Positions 1 to 11,521 of a stretch of DNA of 64,000 nt are shown here, one piece after another; positions within the stretch are counted from its first letter, which is position 1, and the number at the start of each line of letters is the position of its first letter. The position numbers and the translations under genes are program-made. The stretch lies in the NCBI GenBank assembly GCA_936432065.2, contig OW386285.2, positions 183,272,301-183,336,300 of the forward strand. Reading direction: 5' to 3'. The notes under the pieces are model-generated. The model was not told the DNA's origin and made no database searches. It was given only the letters and a program-made list of their open reading frames with translations. This DNA comes from Rutpela maculata (taxonomy: Eukaryota; Arthropoda; Insecta; Coleoptera; Cerambycidae).

Positions 1-373
1 AGCTGTCCAGTGGCGCGCCGATAGGGCCTCGCAAGGGGCATACATAACGGAATGCCGAGGCGAGTGCCATCTATTGACGGCAAAATTGGAAACTATTTAT
101 TGAATCTATGTTTGAAAATTAAGAGGTTATATTTTATCCACGTAATTAATTAAGGACTATCTAGGGCGTCACGATTTCGTTTTTTGTAAATTCCAATTTT
201 TCGACGTCAATTTTTTCGTTGATCACGTGTTTTTGATTAAAACAAAAAATTAAAAACGTGACGAACTAGAATATATATTTTAATACATACGTACAAAATT
301 TGAAGTTTCTATCTTCAAAAATAAGCCGAATAATTCGTTTCTTCATTTCACTGACCGCAGATTATACTCTTAA
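1..373. other. Unassigned AT-rich sequence
   Basis: No gene or recognisable element. The first 90 bases are clearly more GC-rich than what follows and include GGCGCGCC, so they may be the edge of an element that starts outside the window. Confidence 0.4.
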
Positions 374-984
374 AGAGGAATGAATTTCCAATAAAAAAGC
401 CGAACTCCCGAAACTCTATCTCTATTAGGTATTAATAATTTTAATTTAATGTTGAAAATAGAGCTCCGCACGGCGAACACTAAGCCGTTACGATGCTCTG
501 AAACCAGCCGTAATAAGTAAAAATATTTTTTTGTTATTAAATATTAATTTAAATTTTTTTTTAAATTATGGTATTATTTAGATACTTAATAGAACAATAT
601 CCCGTTGAAAAAAAATTGTTTCACCGATTTTTCATAAAATGAGCCTATTGTTAATTAACAAATTTTTTTAGAGTTTGCGTTTATATTTCAAGTCGGATAA
701 TTCTTAAACTGACGCCACTAAAATTATTTCTCTTCGTGGAGAATTTATGTTAACTATACTTTATGGGATTATGACATTGCGATGTTTTTAATTGTTATAC
801 TCTATTAGTTATTAACTATTTCACCTAACAAAAAACTAAAAAATAAAAAAGAGAGGACGAAATTTTTTCTTTATTAATTTTAATTATTATTACTGTTTTT
901 ATATTTAAAAGTACTGTAAGATTACATAAACTTTAATTTTTTATTGCTATTATTTTTGAAAAAAAAATTTTTACCATTTTATTA

Positions 985-1556
985 TTTGTTATAAAATATT
1001 GTGATTAAAAATTTAAAAAAATTCTTAAAATTTTTTTTTAATTGTTTATAATATTTTTTTCTTTTTCGTTATTTAAACAAATTATTAAGAAAAAAATTTT
1101 TTCTTAAAATTTATTTGCAATTATCTACAAGATGAAAAAAAGAAAAATTTTTTTCTTAATTTATTTGTTTATTTAATAAACGATTTGTTATAACAATCGC
1201 CGAATATTTTTTGATAGAAAAAAAAAATAAAAAAACAACCGTATACATAAACATGTAAAAAAAAATAAATTTAACATGTTTATGTATACGGTAGTTTTTG
1301 TTATTTTTTTCTATCTAAAAAGAATATAAACACATTCGGCGATTGTTAATAACAAATTGTTTATTAAATAAACAAAAAAATTAATGACAAAACATTTTTT
1401 TCTTTTTTCCATCTTGTAGAGAATTGCAAATAATAAAGTTTAAGAATAATTTTTTTTCTTAATAATTTGTTTAAATAATGAAAAAAGGGAAAAAAATATA
1501 AACAATTAAAAAAATGTTTTTAAGAAATTTTTTTAATTTTTAATCACAATATTTTT
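985..1556. repeat. Palindromic element A inside the foldback
   Basis: The two arms meet at about 1262. The inner part is the clearest: CCGTATACATAAACATG on the left is mirrored by CATGTTTATGTATACGG on the right. The match continues outward through an AACAATCGCCGAATA block and an ATCTTGTAGA-like block to an ATATTGTGATTAAAAA end that is inverted near 1540. Arms are about 280 bp, with indels in the homopolymer runs. No coding sequence. Confidence 0.75.
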
Positions 1557-1723
1557 AGGCTATTGTCTATGTCCAAAAAAAGAGAGTTGAAAGGAACTAA
1601 AACGTTAAAGGGTTTTTATTGTTTTTTATGTTCAATTGACCCCAAAATATGAGGAAGTAGCTGAGTGCTACCATTTAAAGGGGGTCGTTTTTGAGATCGA
1701 AGTAAAAAGGTCAACTTTTCACA

Positions 1724-2250
1724 TTTTTGAGTTTTACTGGAAAACTATGCATTTTTCCTATAAACACGTCAATAGAAAAGTTGTAGAGAATTAAATTTCC
1801 TATCGAAATGGCGCCTTCCGAAGTAAATTTTTTTTTTATTTTACAAAAATACGCCCAGAAAACAAACAAGAAACGAAAAAATGCAATTTTTTATTTTTTT
1901 TTATTTTAGGCTGTAACTTTTTTTCGGGTACATTTAGGCATAGACATTCTGCATAAAAAAAGCTGGCGTTTTACCCGTTAATAATCATTTTAACGGTAAA
2001 ACGCCAGCTTTTTTTTATGCAGCAATGTCTATGCCTAAATGTACCCGAAAAAATTACAGGCTAAAATAAGAAAATAAATAAAAAAACTGAATTTTTTCGT
2101 TTTTTTTTTTTGTTTTCTGGGCGTATTTTTGTAAAAAAAATTTTTTGACTTCTGAAGGTGTCATTTCGATTGGAAATTTAATTCTCTACAATTTTTCTAT
2201 TGACGTGTTTATAAGAAAAATGCATAGTTTTCGAGCAAAACTCAAAACAA
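1724..2250. repeat. Palindromic element B inside the foldback
   Basis: Arms of about 260 bp meet at about 1985. AAAACGCCAGCTTTTTT is mirrored across the centre, then GGGTACATTTAGGCATAGAC, then TCTGGGCGTATTTTTGTA, and finally CAATAGAAAAGTTGTAGAGA at the outer end. The arms differ by a few substitutions and poly-A or poly-T length. No coding sequence. Confidence 0.75.
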
Positions 2251-2728
2251 CAATAGGCTCATTTTATGAAAAATAGGTGAAACAATTTTTTTTTGTTCCT
2301 TTAAGTGTCTAAATAATACCATAATTTTTTAAAATCTTTAAATTAATATTTAATAACAAAAAATATTTTTACTTATTGAGGCCGGTTTCAGAGCATCGTA
2401 ACGGCTTAGTGTTCGCCGCGCAGAGCTCTATTTTCAACATTAAATTAAAATTATTAATAATAGACTTAAAGTTTCGGGAGTTCGGACTTTTTTATTGAAA
2501 ATTCATTCCTCTTAAGGATCTTTCTTTAAATTTTCTTAAATATTAATAGTTTTCGAGTTATTTGCAAAAAATGAAACTCGTTATTTTTTCAATCTGCAAT
2601 TGTTTATATGCGGATTTGAAACTTTTGCACGTTTTTCTAGATGTCATTCCGAATCCAATGAGCCCTCACTCATATTTTCACGAGCTTTATCAAGCATTAA
2701 CACGGTTTTGAATTTGAGAACTAGTCTA

Positions 2729-3323
2729 TATATCTCAATGCAGCGGTGGTGTATGTTTTGGTGAACAAATGCTCCTACAAATTGTTAACAAATTTGTTTT
2801 TAATAATTCTTATTTTAACTTTTGGTTAAAATACGCGAATTTCGACTAATTTAAAACGATGTTTGAAACAATTATTTTCAATACTCCAATAATTCGTCTG
2901 CAAAATTTTTTCGCAAAAAAAAATTATATTGTGTACTTTATTTTTAATTTATATCAATAATGTCAAACAAATAAATCTAAATTTAGTAGAAATCAGCAAG
3001 TATTGACAGTAATAATAATTTCTTTCATTACAATTCAAAAATTAATTTTAAAAATATTTAGATCACGTAAACAAAATTTCACGTGTCTAATACCTATAAC
3101 TAAAATGTACATAAAACGAGGCGTGTGTAAGTATGTAGATTTCGCAAAACATGGAGAAAAAAAGTCTTATCAATATTTACTTTTTCCGATTAACGACAAT
3201 TGTTGGCTAATCAATATTTAAACGGAACGCTCTTATTATACCTGTCCACAATTAAGAATTTTGTTAACAATTTGTAGGAGCATTTATTCACCAAAACATA
3301 AACAACCGCTGCATTGAGATATA
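2729..3323. mobile_element. MITE with about 65-bp terminal inverted repeats
   Basis: The left end (TATCTCAATGCAGCGG, then GTTTTGGTGAACAAATGC) is repeated inverted at 3259-3322. The pair continues through TCCTACAAATTGTTAACAAA. Both ends are flanked by TA, consistent with a Tc1/mariner-type TA duplication, although the ends are themselves TA-rich and so ambiguous. The interior is AT-rich. A 72-codon open frame (3003-3221) inside resembles nothing I recognise and is probably chance. Confidence 0.65.
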
Positions 3324-5010
3324 GGGCATCTGCATCATGTAACCAACATTAAATTTTAAGTTTTTCAAGTTTATTCTCATTTTTAATGTTTGTATACGCA
3401 TTTTTAGCTTGGAGCCGGTACTGGCTCCAAGCAAATATTTAAAAATTCACGTAAATAATTTTTCAATATTGTTGATTAATAGAAATAGACTGCTAATTAT
3501 AGGTTAGATTTCCAACCTACAAAAAGAGGCCTATTTTATTAGGACAAAGTGTTTAGAACTTCATAAACATTACACTGAACTAGATTTTAGTTGAAAATAC
3601 GGGAACCATGCAGAAATTTTAATATTAGTTGCGAAATACTCTTATATCTTAAGAAACTCTTATTTTTGAGGTTAGTTGTGACGTCACGCGCGAATGTCCT
3701 TACTGCCGTCATAAGGTGAAAAGACGCATCTAGATATTTGTCATAGAGTTCTGCAGTTAAAAATATTATCAAAAAATTCCAAGGTACAAAAACATAAGTG
3801 CATAAAAAGCAGCTACATGATTTTCTTAATTAATATTTACTAGTTGGGAAAAATACAAACGCCTTTGTTACTTTCCTCGCCAACTGACAATTTACAGATG
3901 GGCTATTCTCCTTATGACTTATGACGGCAGTATAGATGTGACGCATGCGCGTCTTGTAGGAAACGCAGCAGCTACGAAACAATTTTATCTTTGTCGTACG
4001 CATTCTTTATTTCTTTTCAGTTATCGTGACGTTACAAGAGCAGTGTCTTACGTTTGGAAAAAAATTAAACAGGTAAATAAATTCATACCTGCTTGAAAAT
4101 GATGGGTAAAAAAAAAATTCAAAAGCAAATGTTCGGTATATTAAATGATGAACAGAATGATATAAAAAAAAATTCGTTTCACCGTTCCAAGTGGTTTTAA
4201 TTGAAAATAAAAAAATTAAAATTTTTATAACTTTTTTATTAACAATTTAAAAAAACATCCATTTAGCTGAAACAAAAGTTTATATTTTTTTGAGTAAATA
4301 GAAAAAGAAAAAATTTAAATTCATTAACTTGTCAGCACGCTATGATTTTTTAAAGTTGTACATATCATCCCTTAACTTCTAACCACCCTAACTCTGTTAA
4401 TTTTAATAATACCAAAAAAGTCAAGAGATCATTTTTATGTAAAATTTCATGCTTTACAATTTTTATTTGAAACTTTTTTTACTAGCTTTTACACATTTTG
4501 AGTAATTTTGAAAAAACACTTTATTATAATTTTTTTCACCCCTTCCCGGGGGTTCAAAAAAAAATTTCTTTCATTAATCGTGTTCTAATACATCGAAGAA
4601 ACTTATATCAAAAATTCAAGCATTTACCTCAAAATTTTGATTTGTCGACTTATTTAATTGGACTAATATTTTTTGTACTCCACCGTACTTTTTACTATTT
4701 ATAATGTTGTGGTGTTTTTTGTAACTTCATTCTACAGCTCTGAAATGTGCATTGTGTTTTTTACTTTCATACATTTTATGTGATATTCTATCATATTTGT
4801 TAATCATAAAAATATACTTGCAAGCAGAAAATTATGTTTATTTTTTGTAAATAACTGAATTACTACTGAGCTTAATCTTACTTCTACTTGGAGAAGCGTT
4901 AATTTTTAGTACGTGCAGATGTGTTCTATTAGTAGGATATAGGTATATGTATGTAAACTTGTATTCACATTTGTATATTATATGTTTTTATTATATTTTT
5001 CTAAATAGGT
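3324..5010. other. AT-rich sequence without recognised genes
   Basis: No gene recognised. A short inverted pair sharing ACTGCCGTCATAAG occurs near 3702-3715 and 3915-3930, next to CG-containing TGACGTCACGCGCG-like text. It may mark a small decayed palindrome. The last part may include the 5' untranslated region of the non-LTR element beginning near 5011, but no ORF1 is visible. Confidence 0.4.
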
Positions 5011-6163
5011 ATGTACTTATATGTCACCGGTATTTCATTACTCTCTATTTACTCTTATACCGGAGCATTAGCAGGACGTATACAAAGCACATGGTTTAAC
5101 TTCGCACATTTCAACGTCAGATCTTTGTGTACAGGTTTTGATCTTTTCTCCGAATTAACAGCTGTTAGCTCTCATGATGTCATAGGTCTCTCTGAAATTT
5201 GGCTCAACCCTGCTCTGCTGGACTATGGTATATCTATTCCAGGTTATCAAGTCGTTAGAAAGGATCATGAGGGCAGAGGCGGAGGTGTAGCATTTTACTT
5301 AAAAAATTGCTATAAATATACTATTGTAGATGTTGGTAATCAGGATAGCCCGTTGGAACAGCTCTGGATCAGCCTTAAAATTGCAGGTAAAAAACTGTGT
5401 CTGGGAACCCTGTATAGGCCACCAAATATGAATTTTAATTTATGCTTAGATCACTTAGAAAATATTTTAGTAAGTCTATTACCGGAATTTGATTATGTAA
5501 TATTTGGAGGTGATTTTAATATAGACTTCTTAAATGCGGATAACCATAATTTTTCCAATGTTCAACAAACTTTTACTTTAATACGGATTAAACCAAATTA
5601 TTACCGAACCTACTCGAATAACCGATACTTCACAATCTCTCATAGATATCATTGTTACGTCATGTCCTGAAATATCTGCCAATGGTGAAGTGCTTAAAAT
5701 GGAAAACATTTCGGATCACTGCATTGTCAGTTGTAACATAAAATTAAACAAACCCATACAGCAAACTTTATTTAGAACCTACAGAGACTTCCCGAAATTT
5801 AATAACGACATATTTTTACATGATTTACAAGGGGATTATATTTATGATTTAGAGGAAACTGATGACATTGTTAATTTTTTTAATAATAACATTTTGTACC
5901 TATTTGATATTCATGCTCCCTATAAAACTGCTAGAATAACTAAACCGCCAGCTCCCTGGCTAACAGACAATCTCAAATTTATGATGAAATTGGGAGACAA
6001 AGCATTAACTAAGTATAAAAGATTAAAAACTAATGAGGCAAGGAGTGAATATACAAATCTTAGGAATCTTGTAAATATGGCTGTTAAATCAGAAAAGAAA
6101 GCATATCTACAACATGCATTTAAAAAGACCCGAAAAATTTCTGGCGAACTCTTAAATATTTAA
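5011..6163 (+). pseudogene. Non-LTR retrotransposon 1: endonuclease domain (frameshifted)
   Basis: This is the N-terminal part of a non-LTR retrotransposon ORF2. It encodes an apurinic-like (exonuclease/endonuclease/phosphatase) endonuclease that nicks target DNA to prime reverse transcription. Visible blocks in order are FAHFNVRSL, IGLSEIWLN, YQVVRKDHEGRGGGVAFY, LGTLYRPP and FGGDFNID in 5011-5670. The ISDHCIVSC block, with the catalytic SDH, comes in a second frame in 5690-6163. A frameshift lies near 5580, because the text between the two open frames continues the domain in the other frame. The second frame runs into the linker before the reverse transcriptase and stops at 6163 through another shift. 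The true start is uncertain. The methionine at 5011 is only the first in frame, and no ORF1 (gag-like) product is seen upstream. The element belongs to the CR1/Jockey/L2-like assemblage and is dead. Confidence 0.9.
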
Positions 6164-7526
6164 ACATCTGCTCTAATGCAGATAATTTTTCTTCATTTCT
6201 TGACAGTGACTCGCCTGATAACTTTAATAATTTTTTTTTGTGAATAACTTACCGCAACCAAATGTCATTAACGAGAATTTTATTCAAACTACCTATGTAA
6301 ATAAACTTTGGCCAGGCTTATCGGAGCAATTTCATTTTACAACTGTAACCGTGGATCATGTTGAAAAAATATTATTTAAAATTAAATCTAATGCAGTGAG
6401 ATCCGATGTTATTATTTCTAATTCCACATCTAAGCAATCATATTACCTTTATTATTAATAAATGTTTGTTAATAGGTGAATTTCCTAAGGTTTGGAAAAA
6501 TGCAAACGTCATTCCTGTACCTAAGAACACCAATCCTTCGCGTCTTTCTGATTTTAGGCCTATTAGTATTCTACCAGTCATGTCTAAGTTACTAGAAAAA
6601 TTGTACAGAGCCAGTTGTGACTTCGTAAATAAAAATAAAGTTTTAGCTCTGACTCAGTCTGGTTTTCGTCGTCATCATAGTACAGCTACTGGTTTACTTA
6701 ACGTAACTGATGATCTGTTTCGGGCTAGCGACAACAATAAGAATTCATGTCTAATTTTACTGGACTTACAGTAAGGCTTTTGATACTTTAGATCATACTA
6801 CCCTGAGAACTAAACTTAAATATTTTGGTGTCAGCGACATAGCACTTCAGTTTTTTCAAAACTATTTAAATAATAGACATGAAAGGGTTGTTTTAAATAA
6901 CAAGTTTTCCGAATTCATTGCTTTAAAAAAGGGTGTGCCTCAGGGTAGTATATTAGGACCCTTACTGTTTTCCCTTTATACTACAGATCTATATAAGCAT
7001 TTAAAATTCTGTCATCGCATCAATACGCTGATGATACGCAAATATATTACTCCTTTACTTATGATCAGCTAAGTTTAGCCGTTCTTCATATCAACTCAGA
7101 TTTAGACATGATTGGTAGATATTCCGGTGCACATGGGTTAATCTTTAACGAGAGAAAGACGCAGGTTTTGGTGTTTGGTCGAAGCAGTGACTTTATTGTC
7201 AATAATCCCTTGTTTAAAATTGTTCTTAACAATGTTGAGCTTGAACCAGTCAAAAATTGTAAAAATCTCGGTCTTAACATGGATGTTGACCTTAGATTTA
7301 CCTCTCATGTATCAAATATAATTCAAACTTCAATTAATAAATTAAAAATTTTGTGTATGTATAAGGATATTTTTAGTACCGAGGTCAAGTTGAGATTAAC
7401 TAATTCTTTGATACTCCCGCATCTTGAATACTGTAATATTGTATACTGGCCAGCCTTACTGCAGAGGGATCAAAATAGCCTTCAGAAAATACAAAATATG
7501 TGCATTAGGTATTAGGTTTAGTTATA
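6164..7526 (+). pseudogene. Non-LTR retrotransposon 1: reverse transcriptase, first part
   Basis: This continues ORF2 into the reverse transcriptase. Fragments in order are a linker (6240-6458), then 6406-6774 with VWKNANVIPVPK, SDFRPISILPV and TQSGFRRHHST. After a one-base shift near 6770 come KAFDTLDH and KKGVPQGSILGPLLF. After another shift near 7015 comes the catalytic YADDTQIYYS. The thumb and C-terminal region (7108-7515) holds KNLGLNMDVDLRF, LPHLEYCNIVYWP and LQKIQNMCIRY. At least three frameshifts inactivate it. The sequence stops abruptly at 7530, where the gypsy element was inserted, and resumes at 13765 in the same orientation. Confidence 0.92.
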
Positions 7527-7530
7527 ATAT

Positions 7531-7909
7531 TGTAACGTGTTTCCACCCTTAGGAAACTACCCCTTGCAAATTCCGTGGGTTCCAAAAATTATAACAAGAG
7601 ATGTCCACTAACACACTTTATTAAATATTTACTGGATACTTCACAATACTATTGTTAATTTAAATACACTTTACTGACTAAAAATCACAATGTTTATCAC
7701 TTTGTTTCTCTTTGAACTCTTAACCTCACTTTCTATACTTTCTGAACTACTCGCCGAGAATGCGGTCGGTCTTTTATACCTAAAAATGACAATCTCGATT
7801 TTTCTGTGATGACGCCACCATTCTCTAGATAATTCCAGATGTCACTTTCTGGTAGGTTCTTTCTCGAGTAGGTGCAAATACATCATTCTAGGGGTTGTAA
7901 CACATTACA
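7531..7909 (-). repeat. Gypsy 3' LTR
   Basis: 379 bp, nearly identical to 13381-13760. On the plus strand it begins TGTAACGTG and ends CATTACA. It contains a TATA box (plus-strand CTTTTATA at 7771-7778) and the polyadenylation signal listed separately. Confidence 0.97.
7618..7623 (-). promoter_or_regulatory. Polyadenylation signal AATAAA in the gypsy 3' LTR
   Basis: The plus strand reads TTTATT, giving AATAAA in element sense, about 150 bp downstream of the LTR TATA box. This is the expected order for a retroelement LTR with U3, R and U5. Whether it is used is inferred. Confidence 0.5.
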
Positions 7910-7922
7910 CTGCCTCCTCCTT
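7910..7922 (-). other. Gypsy polypurine tract
   Basis: In element sense the sequence is AAGGAGGAGGCAG, directly abutting the 3' LTR. This is the expected primer for plus-strand DNA synthesis. It overlaps the pol stop codon (7921-7923). Confidence 0.8.
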
Positions 7923-10900
7923 AAGCCTGAACGTCCCGGTCAGGCAGTTCAGCCTCTTTCACGTACTTCGCCAGTCTATCCAAGTGTACGATCTTCATCT
8001 TGGACTTTTTGTTTCGTTGAATCCGATAGACGACATCATTAATTCGGGTAATAACAGTGTAAGGTCCTTCCCAAGGAGGTTGAAGTTTCGGTGACTTCCC
8101 TTTCTTTCGCTGTGGGTTGTACAGCCAAACCAGATCTCCTGCCTTGAACCCTTCTGAACTACCCTTACGGTCATATCGAGCCTTCATTCGGTCACTGGCT
8201 ATGGTGATTTGGTCTCTAACCAGCTCATGAACATTTCTTAGCCGTTCACTGATTTCATCCACATAGCTGTTCACAGGAAGCTGTTCTCCGCCTGGTGTTC
8301 CGAAAATCAAATCACATGGCAGTCTGATCTCATGTCCAAATACTACACGGGCTGGTGTTTGTTTCGTAGACTCGTGGAGAGCAGCTCTGTATGCCATGAG
8401 GAAGAACGGTATGTGGAGATCCCAATCACGTTGATTCTTATGAACCACTTTAGAGAGATGTTCTTTCATGGTCTTGTTATGTCGTTCCACCATTCCATCT
8501 GATTGCGGGTGAAGGGCTGTTGTCCGTGTTTTATGTATCCCCAATAACTTGCAGATTTGCTGAAACACCCCTGACTCAAAGTTCCTCCCTTGATCTGAGT
8601 GCAGCTCCAGGGATACACCAAACCGACATATCAAATTATCTACCAAGACTTTGGCGACAGTGACTGCTTCTTGGTTTGGAATCGCATAGGCCTCTGGCCA
8701 CTTACTAAAATAGTCCATGGCAACCAGTATATACTTGTTACCATCCTTGGTTACTGGGAATGGGCCGGCTATATCGATCGCAATTCTCTCGAAAGGAGCT
8801 CCGACGTTATATTGTTTCATTGCATCCCTACTTCTAGTCTGCGGTCCCTTACTCGCTGCACAAATTTTGCAATTGCGACACCAAGCTTCCACATCCTGAC
8901 GACTATTTACCCAATAAAATCGTTCTCGTACTTTATTCAGGGTCTTATTAACGCCGAAGTGTCCACCGGATGCTCCATTATGCACTTCCTGAAGTACTTT
9001 CGGTACTCGACACCTGGGAATCACTAGACGCATAACAACTTCCTTGCCATCCGGGCTTTCCCAAGCTCTCTTTAGCAGTCCGTTCATAACTTTAAGTGAA
9101 TCCCACTGGGCCCATAAAGCCTTCAATCCAACTGCCTTGTCCGAAACATCCTTCCACGCTGGTCGAATTCCTTTCTCCTTTGCTCTCAATATAGCCCCAA
9201 TCTCTGTGTCATTCAGTTGTTCTTGTCTCAGGGCTTCGGTTGTCCAATCATCCGGAACCTCTATTTTAATAGTGTTGACGGCCACCGTACCCTGCAATTT
9301 CTCAACGTGGCGGCAGTGCTTGCAATCTTCCTTGCACGGTCTTCTAGATAAAGCGTCTGCGTTCTTATGAGATCTTCCAGGTCGATGTTCGATTTTGAAA
9401 TCGTACTGTTGCAGCCGTTCTATCCAACGAGCCAGTTGACCTTCAAGGGTTTTCAACTGCAACAGCCATTTTAATGCAGCATGGTCAGTCCGAATCTTGA
9501 AATGTCGTCCATAAAGGTATTTATGAAAATGGTCCACTGATTTAACGATGGCCAGTAACTCTTTCCGGGTTACACAATAGTTTCTTTCCGGTTTGGACAG
9601 CACCTTGTTGAAGTACTCGATCACTCTTTCCTGCCCATTCTGGATTTGAGACAGTACACAACCGACCGAAGAATTGCTGGCATCCGTGTCTAAAATAAAA
9701 AGTCCTTCCCGTTGTGGGTACGCTAGCACAGGACTAGTGCATAGAGCTGCCTTCAATTTTCTCCATGCCATTTCACATTCCGGTGTCCATTGGTACTGCA
9801 CTTTCTCTTCTGTCAGCCGGTGTAATGGCTTCGCAATTTCTGCAAACTCTTCCACAAAGCGCCTATAATAAGTGCAGAGGCCAAGGAAGCTCCTTACTTC
9901 ATGAACGTGGTCTTGGCCAATCTCGTACAGCAGAAATTTTGTCGGGGTCTGTTTGTACTCCATCCGAAGACACTACGTGACCAAGAAATTTGATTTCTTT
10001 CTGGAATAGTAGGCACTTCTTCGGGTTCAACTTCAGATGGGCATTCCTGACTCGCCCAAATACTTCTTGAAGATTTTTCAAATGTTCTGTAAAGTCCTGT
10101 CCCATAATAAGCACGTCGTCAAGGTAAACCAGGCACGTCCTCCAGGTTAGCCCTCGCAGTACGAATTCCATCAATCTTTCAAAGGTAGCTGGCGCATTGC
10201 AAAGTCCAAAAGGCATCACGGTAAATTGATAAAGACCACTGCCTGCTGAAAACGCTGTCTTCTCCTTATCAACAGGATGAAGCCCCACTTGCCAGTATCC
10301 ACTCCTAAGGTCTAACGTAGAAAACCATCGTGAGCCTGCCAACGTGCTTAACGTGACGTCAATTCGTGGTAATGGGTAAACTGTCTTTCTTCGTGACATC
10401 GTTTAATTTTCGATAATCGACACAAAATCTTAATGTTCCATCCTTCTTGGCAACCAAAACTACTGGCGATGACCAGGGACTCGTTGACTCTTCAATGACT
10501 CCATCTTGTAGCATCTTGTCTATCATTGCCGAGGCATCTTCTTGTTTCGCTAATGGAAGCCTCCTAGGTGGTTGTCGAATAGCGGGTGAGTTGCCAGTAT
10601 TTATCCGATGCTGAACTATGTCTGTTTTTGTAAGAGCCTCTGTATTCTTGGCAAATACTGAACTTTCCTTTTCCAGGAACTTGATTGCCTCCCTTCGTTC
10701 ATCCTCAGATAAATGCTCCAACTGGGTACTCAACAAGGTCAAAACTTCCTGGTCTATTTTCATAGATGAACTTCCCTCTGTTTGTTCCTCGCACCTCGCT
10801 ACCCATGTGACCGGTTCATAGGAGCCAATCGGTTTGCCTTCCTTAATTGTCACCGAGTGGGAATTTAAATTAACGACTCTAATTGGGATTTTGTCTTTAG

Positions 10901-11498
10901 TCCGGGTTAAAGTTCTCGCCACAATAATATTGGGTAGGGACTTAATCGATTCGTCATCTTCAACTAGGCCAACACGGTACCCTCCAGGATTTCCTTCTAA
11001 GGCAGCATCGATCATTTGTTCTGAATGAGCAGGAATCTTGATTGTCTGTGTTGTTAACAACCTCGCTTTATGGAATTGGTCATCTGCGGTTGCCAGAATA
11101 AATTCCTCATTTCCTATTTTTAAGACTCGCTCCCCTACGTCAACAATAAATCCCTGCTCTCCCATGATGTCCAGACCCAAAATGAAATCATCCATAATGT
11201 CAGCCACAATGACCTTGTAATTGAACCTCAACCGTCCAACCTGCAGTTCCAAGTTGACCTCTCCATGGACCGCAGCCCTGTCCCCCGTGGCTGTCCGAAT
11301 GATTACTCCATTTTGCTTCTTGTCAATCTGCAAGCCTGATATAAACCCTGGCCGCACTATTGATGATGTAGCACCGGTGTCAATAGTAAACACGCATTTT
11401 CTTCCATTCACATATCCTTGCAACAACAGACTACTTGGAATTCTTTGGAGCTGGGAAATCTTTACTTCTCTGGGGGCACCGCATTCCCTAGCCAGCAC
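7921..11498 (-). pseudogene. Gypsy pol polyprotein (protease, RT, RNase H, integrase), frameshifted
   Basis: Pol processes, copies and integrates the element. It lies in three consecutive open frames. 11498-10359 holds the retropepsin motif IDTGATSSI (about residue 40) and the start of the reverse transcriptase, with STSPWSSPVVLV and FCVDYRKLN. 10399-9899 holds the palm with PLPRIDVTLSTL, MPFGLCNAPATF and catalytic YLDD. 9963-7921 (680 residues) holds RNase H (LDTDAS, residues 91-96; E135; D160), the integrase zinc finger (H328, H335, C362, C365) and a DD35E core (D397, D457, E493). It ends with a GPY/F-type module (WEGPYTVI). No chromodomain is visible. Two frameshifts (near 10360-10390 and 9900-9950) break the polyprotein. 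Upstream the pol frame remains open into the end of gag in the minus-one frame, which suggests ribosomal frameshifting in the ancestral element. I do not see a canonical slippery heptamer there. Confidence 0.95.
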
Positions 11499-11521
11499 AG
11501 CCCCCTTGGTGCTGGCTATCT

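Larger units (their letters stand above)
374..2515. mobile_element. Nested foldback element, outer inverted repeat
   Basis: The left arm, about 374-660, reappears inverted at about 2250-2515. Both arms share a stretch with the start of GAGCTC, a CGGCGAACACTAAGCCGTTACG-like core (seen inverted near 2395-2425) and an AATAGGCTCATTTTATG block next to the loop. The roughly 1.6-kb interior is mostly two further palindromes (985-1556 and 1724-2250). No protein is encoded. This is best explained as a foldback or long-TIR non-autonomous DNA transposon that received later insertions. The superfamily cannot be assigned because no target duplication is clear. Confidence 0.7.

Noticed and set aside
1..90. 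Homology between the GC-rich start and 50847-50870 (both with GGCGCGCC)
   Set aside because: The shared stretch is only about a dozen bases and cannot be extended convincingly.
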